From Candidatus Aenigmatarchaeota archaeon (GTDB lineage Archaea; Aenigmatarchaeota; Aenigmatarchaeia; GW2011-AR5), in assembly GCA_016202845.1 (NCBI GenBank), contig JACQNW010000085.1, forward strand, positions 1-8,856: a stretch of 8,856 nt of DNA. Reading direction: 5' to 3'. Under the pieces are notes generated by a model, which ran no database searches, was not told the DNA's origin, and saw only the letters and a list, made by a program, of their open reading frames with translations. The translations under genes and the position numbers were made by a program. Shown here one piece after another: positions 5,134 through 8,856 of this stretch; position 1 is the first letter of the stretch; each line of letters starts with the position of its first letter.

Positions 5134-5739
5134 ATGTCATTCCGTTTTATTGCGCTTATACTCTGTGCGGTTTGCGTGCTAGTGTTCATAGTCCAGTCAA
5201 TTATACCAGGATTTACAGATAATTTTGTACTTGTTTCCAAGGATGCTGCATCAAGACCATGGATCTTGGTCACGTCAATATTTCTCCACGGGGATTTGGG
5301 CCACCTCTTGGGCAACATATTTGCCCTTGGAGTTTTTGGAAGCATACTGGAGAAGTTTATCGAAGCACGAAAATTTGCGATAGTGTTTTTTGCAAGCGGA
5401 ATCATTGCTAACATAATTTCTCTGCCATTTTATGCGGCTGCACTGGGCGCGTCAGGCGCAATATTTGGACTGCTGGGTATGCTTGCCGCCATGAAACCAA
5501 AAATGATGGTATGGACATACGGCGTTCCAATGCCAATGTTCATGGCAGCAGGCTTCTGGCTGCTCCTTGACATTGCCGGGGTTTTCTACCCTTCAAGCAT
5601 AGCAAACGTGGCGCACATAAGCGGCCTTATTTTTGGAACAATTGCAGGAATTTTTTCAAGAAAACCTGAAGGCGGGACTAAAAATGATAAGAGCATTTCT
5701 GATGAAGAAATTGATGAATGGGAAAAGGGCTGGATGTAA
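5134..5739 (+). CDS. Rhomboid-family intramembrane serine protease
   Basis: This is a 201-residue integral membrane protease that cleaves transmembrane segments of other proteins within the bilayer. The signature is complete: RPWILVTSIFLHGDLGHLLGN (41-61) carries the HG...H...N pattern (His52, His57, Asn61), GASGAIFGLLG holds the catalytic Ser107, and NVAHISGLIFG holds the catalytic His161. There are about six hydrophobic helices, the minimal rhomboid core. A first helix starts directly at the N-terminus and a soluble acidic tail (about 176-201, ending DEWEKGWM) follows. The size fits basic archaeal rhomboids with no extra domain. It starts 28 nt after the antiporter stop. A CTTAAAAT sequence about 23 nt before the ATG could be its own weak promoter, but shared transcription with the antiporter is likely. 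The substrate cannot be inferred. Confidence 0.95.
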   Translation: MSFRFIALILCAVCVLVFIVQSIIPGFTDNFVLVSKDAASRPWILVTSIFLHGDLGHLLGNIFALGVFGSILEKFIEARKFAIVFFASGIIANIISLPFYAAALGASGAIFGLLGMLAAMKPKMMVWTYGVPMPMFMAAGFWLLLDIAGVFYPSSIANVAHISGLIFGTIAGIFSRKPEGGTKNDKSISDEEIDEWEKGWM

Positions 5740-5741
5740 TG

Positions 5742-5770
5742 GACAGGAAAAATTGATCTAATTTCCTGTC
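5742..5770 (+). terminator. 9-bp hairpin after the rhomboid gene
   Basis: GACAGGAAA (5742-5750) and TTTCCTGTC (5762-5770) form a perfect 9-bp stem with an 11-nt loop, starting 3 nt after the rhomboid stop codon. No T-run follows. It is therefore more likely an mRNA 3'-end or stability structure, or a protein-binding palindrome, than a bacterial-type terminator. The remaining intergenic bases to 5856 are A/T-rich with no visible gene. Confidence 0.4.
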
Positions 5771-5856
5771 TTCATATGACCTAAACTGCCAAGACAATAA
5801 ATTACATTACAATTACAATAACATCACAAAAAAACCCTATTTTTATGACAGTCCAC

Positions 5857-5864
5857 TATTTATT
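5857..5864 (+). promoter_or_regulatory. TATA box for the coiled-coil protein gene
   Basis: TATTTATT is centred about 28 nt before the ATG at 5889. No SD is visible before that ATG, in keeping with a leaderless or very short-leader transcript. Confidence 0.5.
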
Positions 5865-5888
5865 TTTTCGCAGCCTAAATATAGAGCA

Positions 5889-7070
5889 ATGTTTTTCAGA
5901 AAAAAAGACCCAAGCCAGCTGCGCCTGAGCGAAATTGAAAGCTATCTGAGAAACAAATTCTCTGACAAGATTAAGTCTGAAGAAGACAGGATGCTCGGCC
6001 TGGCTTCATCTGCTTATTCAAAATTTGACGATTTAAGAAAAGTCTTGGAGGAAATGGAAAAGAAAAAAGCCCAAAAAACTTTTACGGAAAGCGTGAAAAA
6101 CTCGTATTGCGACAGGAGCCTTGGAGCAATAGACGGGCTGAAGGAGCCCAATATTTCAAATGTAACTGCATTCATCCAAATGTCAAAGATAGTCTCAAAA
6201 GCAATTGCCGAGATAAACCTCAAGGAATTCAGGCATCTGCAGGAATTCAAGACAGAAATGAGCAGAATATCACAGCTGACAAAGACAATCAAGAAAGAAG
6301 TTGACGACCTTGAATCTTCCTATGAATCAAGCATCTCGCGAAAAATAGAACAAATCGGCAGCATGATATCAGAAATTTCACAAAGCAGAAAAACTTTTGA
6401 CGACATGGAATCGATGCTTCGCGACACCGGAACAACACTGGCAAGGACAAAAAAAGAATCAGAAGACTACAAGAAGAGGCTTGAGTCATTGATGTCAGAC
6501 TCGAACAACAGCAACTTGTCTGAATTGAGAAGAATCGAAGGCCAGATTTCTGTACTGAAGCAAAAAATACTAAATGACCTGAGCGGCCTGGACAAAATTT
6601 TCAAGAAAATGAGGCATGAACTAAGAGAGTCAAAAGATTTTGATTACGACAATGTATTCGAAGCCTTTGTAAAAGGCGAAATGGAACTGAAAAACTTGAC
6701 AGAAAAAACATTAGAGGCGATAAACAACCATAGAATCACCTTTGAAGCAAAACTAAAAGAAAAAATTCATTATGTCCTCAAGAATTTTGATGAAATATAT
6801 GAAATGAAGGAAGAGTATATTGACCTGATTGACAGCGAGGAAGCGCTGAAAAGATCTGTCAAAGAAAAATCTGAGCCAATTGAAAATGAAAGAAAAAAGA
6901 TAAAGAATGAGCTGGAAGAAAAGAACAAGGAAATAATTGATCTGGAAAAAAAGAGGGACAGCAGGATGAACGAGCGCAAAAAGATGGACGAAAAAGTGCA
7001 AAAAATTGCTGATGAAATCCAAAAAAAGCTCAGGGAAATGCTCGAAAGAGACATTATTGTGGAGATGTGA
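5889..7070 (+). CDS. Long coiled-coil protein, function unknown
   Basis: This is a 393-residue soluble protein, very rich in Lys, Glu, Ser and Asn, with no signal peptide and no membrane segment. Heptad-like helices run through about residues 15-65, 105-245 and 260-390. The last 80 residues form an almost unbroken charged coiled coil (KSEPIENERKKIKNELEEKN and onward). A non-coiled segment around 70-105 (SYCDRSLGAIDGLKEPNISN) breaks the first two. There is no Walker A or B motif and no hinge, so it is not an SMC or Rad50 ATPase, although it could be a structural or scaffold partner. It has its own TATA box. Its final codons contain the SD-like GGAGATG for the next small gene, so the two are translationally linked. 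No family name can be supported. Confidence 0.85.
   Translation: MFFRKKDPSQLRLSEIESYLRNKFSDKIKSEEDRMLGLASSAYSKFDDLRKVLEEMEKKKAQKTFTESVKNSYCDRSLGAIDGLKEPNISNVTAFIQMSKIVSKAIAEINLKEFRHLQEFKTEMSRISQLTKTIKKEVDDLESSYESSISRKIEQIGSMISEISQSRKTFDDMESMLRDTGTTLARTKKESEDYKKRLESLMSDSNNSNLSELRRIEGQISVLKQKILNDLSGLDKIFKKMRHELRESKDFDYDNVFEAFVKGEMELKNLTEKTLEAINNHRITFEAKLKEKIHYVLKNFDEIYEMKEEYIDLIDSEEALKRSVKEKSEPIENERKKIKNELEEKNKEIIDLEKKRDSRMNERKKMDEKVQKIADEIQKKLREMLERDIIVEM
7061..7067 (+). promoter_or_regulatory. Shine-Dalgarno site GGAGATG deciding the start at 7076
   Basis: A near-consensus SD lies in the last codons of the coiled-coil gene, 8 nt before ATG 7076. It favours that ATG over the overlapping GTG at 7067. 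Confidence 0.6.
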
Positions 7071-7075
7071 TAACT

Positions 7076-7327
7076 ATGACGTACAATTGGAAAAAGCCGT
7101 CGACATGGCGTGAAGATTTGGGACAAGCCAAGAGGATATCTGATTATGAATATTATTTTACCTCTTTACCAAAAGACCTAAGTCCTGCTGCTTACCATTA
7201 CGTTATTTGTAACATTCAGAAACCCAATGGTACATATGCTAGGGCAAAGGTTACATCAACCACGCATAGAACAAAAGATGAGCTTCGCAGCAGACTTCAG
7301 AAAGAAATCAGAAAAAGATATTTCTAA
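7076..7327 (+). CDS. Small basic protein linked to the coiled-coil gene
   Basis: This is an 83-residue protein with no recognised family. It is basic and aromatic, with MTYNWKKPSTW at the start, DYEYYFTSLPKDL in the middle, a YHYVICNIQKPNG strand-turn and a basic helical tail (KDELRSRLQKEIRKRYF). This could be a small alpha/beta domain that binds nucleic acid or a partner protein, but that is an inference from charge alone. A GTG at 7067 would overlap the previous stop by 4 bases. ATG 7076 is preferred because GGAGATG (7061-7067) lies 8 nt before it, a good SD. It is the second gene of a two-gene unit, which suggests it works with the coiled-coil protein. Its stop codon directly abuts the stop codon of the convergent S16 protease gene. 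Confidence 0.75.
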   Translation: MTYNWKKPSTWREDLGQAKRISDYEYYFTSLPKDLSPAAYHYVICNIQKPNGTYARAKVTSTTHRTKDELRSRLQKEIRKRYF

Positions 7328-8098
7328 CTATATTTCTCCAATGGATTTTTTAGACGTAAAGTAGCCAACTGCTTCGGCAAGATTCTTGACTTCTTTTACT
7401 TCTATGCCCACAGTTTCTCCTATATTGACAGGCGTGCTTTCATACTCCACCTTGCAATATGTTATGGAGCCTACTTGCCTGCAATTGCGGACACGATTGC
7501 GCTGGGTGGTCGTTGACTGGCCTTCTGGCACAAGGAATAGATCGATGCCCTGTTCTTTGACTGCTCTTGCTTTTTCCAATACGCCACCAACGTCGAGCAC
7601 ATTCCCATTTTCATCTATTGCACCTGTCATTGCTACATGAGGAGCAGGCGTCTTGTCTTGCAGTGCTAAAACAGTTGCAGCAGCCATTGAGGCACCTGCT
7701 GACGTTCCCTCGATTACAGAAGCATTCACTTTTATGGTGTATATTATATCCAATTTGCTTGTATCCAGTTTTGTATATTTGCTGGCAGCCAGCGCAGCTG
7801 TCCTTGCTGATAATTGTGTGTCGAATTGCGCAAGCACATCATTTATGCTTACCAAAACCTGGCCAGAACCTGGTCTTACTGTTGCAACAAGCAGTCCAGT
7901 AACCCCACTGCCTTCTGCGTCTACAGCAGCTATTGTAAGTTCTACGCTTTTTTCACCAGTCAATGATATGGTAGTTAAATTTCCAACACGTGTTTGTGGC
8001 AAAACTAGTGATGCTGTGATAAATCCGACCAAAAAAACTACTGCAACTACAAATCCCATGTCCCATTTTTTGACCCTGTAATATCGTCTATAACCCAT
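7328..8098 (-). CDS. Membrane-anchored Lon-type (S16) serine protease without ATPase domain
   Basis: A 256-residue protein. A short basic N-terminus (MGYRRYYRVKKWD) precedes one transmembrane helix (about 14-34), with the rest probably outside the membrane. The body is a Lon proteolytic domain: EGTSAGASMAAATVLAL (130-146) with catalytic Ser133, then MTGAIDENGNVLDVGGVLEK (157-176) with the dyad Lys176 and the following KARAVKEQGIDLFLVPEG. The match is to the stand-alone archaeal S16-type proteases (COG1750-like). There is no AAA module, so it must act without ATP-driven unfolding, on flexible or membrane-associated substrates. Two cysteines (Cys206 and Cys215) in an insert near the C-terminus could form a disulfide if the domain is extracellular. 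The ATG at 8098 has GAGGG (8110-8106) 7 nt upstream, in the 15-nt gap after the previous gene, so it is the last gene of a three-gene minus-strand unit. Its stop codon abuts the opposing gene. Confidence 0.9.
   Translation of the reverse strand: MGYRRYYRVKKWDMGFVVAVVFLVGFITASLVLPQTRVGNLTTISLTGEKSVELTIAAVDAEGSGVTGLLVATVRPGSGQVLVSINDVLAQFDTQLSARTAALAASKYTKLDTSKLDIIYTIKVNASVIEGTSAGASMAAATVLALQDKTPAPHVAMTGAIDENGNVLDVGGVLEKARAVKEQGIDLFLVPEGQSTTTQRNRVRNCRQVGSITYCKVEYESTPVNIGETVGIEVKEVKNLAEAVGYFTSKKSIGEI
7346..7351 (+). terminator. Oligo-T terminator candidate for the coiled-coil/small-protein unit
   Basis: TTTTTT lies 19 nt after the stop codon at 7325-7327, inside the 3' end of the opposing S16 protease gene. 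The reverse-direction counterpart is AAAAA at 7312-7316, which reads as a T5 run for the minus strand inside the plus-strand gene. Confidence 0.35.
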
Positions 8099-8105
8099 AA
8101 CAAAT

Positions 8106-8110
8106 CCCTC
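8106..8110 (-). promoter_or_regulatory. Shine-Dalgarno site for the S16 protease gene
   Basis: GAGGG on the minus strand lies 7 nt before the ATG at 8098, in the 15-nt gap after the 66-residue gene. It supports translation from a shared transcript and supports the chosen start. Confidence 0.55.
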
Positions 8111-8113
8111 AAA

Positions 8114-8314
8114 CTAAAATTCTGGCCATCCTGCTGAATTTTCTGCTTCTTTATAGGCTCGTTCACATGCAAAATATGCCGAACTTACTGTTTTGCCCTT
8201 ACCAATTCCAGCAAATGAGAATGATGGATTGTATACACAGACTTGGCCGCCTTCATTCCATACATGAAATCCTTTTTCAACTAAACTTTCTCTTGTTAAT
8301 TCATTCATAAACAT
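8114..8314 (-). CDS. Unrecognised 66-residue protein in the BFN-protease unit
   Basis: This small soluble protein has no recognised family. It begins NELTRESLVEKGFHVWNEGG, continues with a short strand and a VYNPSFSFAGIGKGKT loop, and ends in a helix SSAYFACERAYKEAE. The order suggests a compact beta-alpha domain. The GIGKGKT loop looks P-loop-like but lacks the required spacing, so nucleotide binding is not claimed. The ATG at 8314 immediately follows the stop codon of the BFN gene (TGA then ATG), and a second ATG lies two codons inside at 8308. No clear SD is seen, so translation is probably coupled to the upstream gene. The tight packing with a membrane-anchored BFN protein and an S16 protease suggests a role with them, but nothing in the sequence names it. 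Confidence 0.7.
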   Translation of the reverse strand: MFMNELTRESLVEKGFHVWNEGGQVCVYNPSFSFAGIGKGKTVSSAYFACERAYKEAENSAGWPEF

Positions 8315-8839
8315 TCAACATATCTTGGTTCCCTGTGTGTTCAGAATGCCTTCATCAATATGCAAAGGCACACCTGCCCTTAATGATATTGCAATTGTAT
8401 CGCTTGGCCGCGCATCAACTTCAAGCACACTATTTCTGAACTGGAATATCATACGCGCATAATAGATCCCGTCATCAAATCGGTCTATTTTTGCAACAAG
8501 CAGCTTTATTTCAAACTGCTCTATCAGATCTGCAAAAATATCATGAGCAAGAGGGCGAGGCGGAGAGGTCTTGTTAAGAGCTTTTGATATTGACAATGCC
8601 TGATCCTCTGTCACGTCAAATGCAATTAATTTACAGTCATCAGATAGACGAACATTTGTGCCTTGTATGTCTATATCCAGCGGCACAAAGCCATTAAGTT
8701 CTACTGGAATTTCATTTGACTCTATGACTTCTGCTATCTGCGGCTTCATTGTATAGCCTATAGCAACGCCAGCGGCTATTGCAATTATGACGGCAATGAT
8801 TGTGTAGACATACTGCATGAAAAGCTTATTGAAAAACAA
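8315..8839 (-). CDS. Membrane-anchored BFN (bifunctional nuclease, DUF151) domain protein
   Basis: A hydrophobic helix (about residues 11-30, VYTIIAVIIAIAAGVAIGYT) anchors the N-terminus, and a linker of about 35 residues follows. The rest is a BFN domain: LIAFDVTEDQALSISKAL (71-88), PPRPLAHDIFADLIEQF (93-109), DDGIYYARMIF (122-132), then the family hallmark EVDARPSDTIAISLRAGVPL (140-159). Family members are described as having nuclease activity, but the physiological role is uncertain and the anchored form is less usual. The open frame begins at TTG 8839. ATG 8818 (MQYVYTIIAV) is the likelier start because it begins just before the membrane helix and an ATTAAAT box lies about 28 nt upstream. 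That would give 167 residues. The chain ends in Cys. It is first in a minus-strand unit with the 66-residue gene and the S16 protease, both of which follow without a promoter gap. Confidence 0.88.
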   Translation of the reverse strand: MFFNKLFMQYVYTIIAVIIAIAAGVAIGYTMKPQIAEVIESNEIPVELNGFVPLDIDIQGTNVRLSDDCKLIAFDVTEDQALSISKALNKTSPPRPLAHDIFADLIEQFEIKLLVAKIDRFDDGIYYARMIFQFRNSVLEVDARPSDTIAISLRAGVPLHIDEGILNTQGTKIC

Positions 8840-8842
8840 TCA

Positions 8843-8849
8843 ATTTAAT
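8843..8849 (-). promoter_or_regulatory. TATA-like box for the BFN-protease unit
   Basis: On the minus strand ATTAAAT is centred about 28 nt before ATG 8818. It supports that codon over the upstream TTG (8839) as the start of a leaderless transcript. The window ends 7 nt beyond, so other promoter elements cannot be seen. Confidence 0.4.
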
Positions 8850-8856
8850 GCTATTG

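Noticed and set aside
5889..7070. SMC/Rad50-type ATPase
   Set aside because: It has coiled coils only: no Walker A, signature or Walker B motif and no hinge domain.
7653..8081. 142-residue plus-strand open frame opposite the S16 protease
   Set aside because: It is antisense to a clearly conserved protease domain, has low-complexity Ser/Thr/Ala composition, and has no promoter or family resemblance.
8183..8213. P-loop (Walker A) in the 66-residue protein (GIGKGKT)
   Set aside because: The required Gly four residues before GKT is Ala, and the protein is too small for a P-loop NTPase.
1..8856. CRISPR array, tRNA or rRNA gene, insertion-sequence ends
   Set aside because: No regularly spaced repeats, cloverleaf-type sequence, rRNA signature or transposon terminal inverted repeats were seen on either strand.

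Overview
The window looks like a piece of a compact, AT-rich archaeal genome, possibly of the DPANN or a similar uncultivated lineage. The archaeal signs are A/T-rich TATA-like boxes about 25-28 nt before start codons (leaderless-type promoters), a membrane-anchored Lon-type (S16) protease without an ATPase, and a short glutamate/leucine-type dehydrogenase. The lineage is an inference, because no rRNA or tRNA gene is present.

Layout. Bases 1-289 hold the broken C-terminal part of a gene that resembles a LAGLIDADG endonuclease, open in two successive frames. Bases 292-1778 hold rtcB (RNA ligase). It is split between two frames by 23 extra bases exactly inside the near-invariant motif MPDGH-x-GYGFP. 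Two small unrecognised proteins follow (1893-2237 and 2275-2631). The second may carry an FxLYD-like beta domain. An ELFV amino-acid dehydrogenase (minus strand, 2626-3744) converges on it with a 6-base overlap. A strong TATA box at 3778-3785 lies between this dehydrogenase and a 35-residue ORF (3807-3914). Next come a CPA2/Kef-type cation-proton antiporter (3957-5105) and a rhomboid protease (5134-5739). After a hairpin and a promoter come a long coiled-coil protein (5889-7070) and a tightly coupled small basic protein (about 7076-7327). On the minus strand a three-gene unit runs from 8839 to 7328: a membrane-anchored BFN (bifunctional nuclease, DUF151) domain protein, a 66-residue unknown and the membrane-anchored S16 protease.

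How the genes relate. The region is housekeeping and accessory membrane biology rather than one pathway. Genes are packed tightly: convergent pairs abut or overlap, and their oligo-T terminator candidates lie inside each other's coding ends. Three membrane proteins (antiporter, rhomboid, S16 protease) suggest envelope proteolysis and ion homeostasis.

The most interesting site is rtcB. Both halves of the coding sequence are otherwise intact, all catalytic motifs are present, and removing 23 nt would restore a perfect motif. The extra bases sit in the loop of an 8-bp hairpin, next to a candidate endonuclease remnant. This may be an assembly error, a recent lesion, or a recoded or spliced gene. 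The sequence alone cannot decide, and a canonical archaeal bulge-helix-bulge splice site was looked for and not found.
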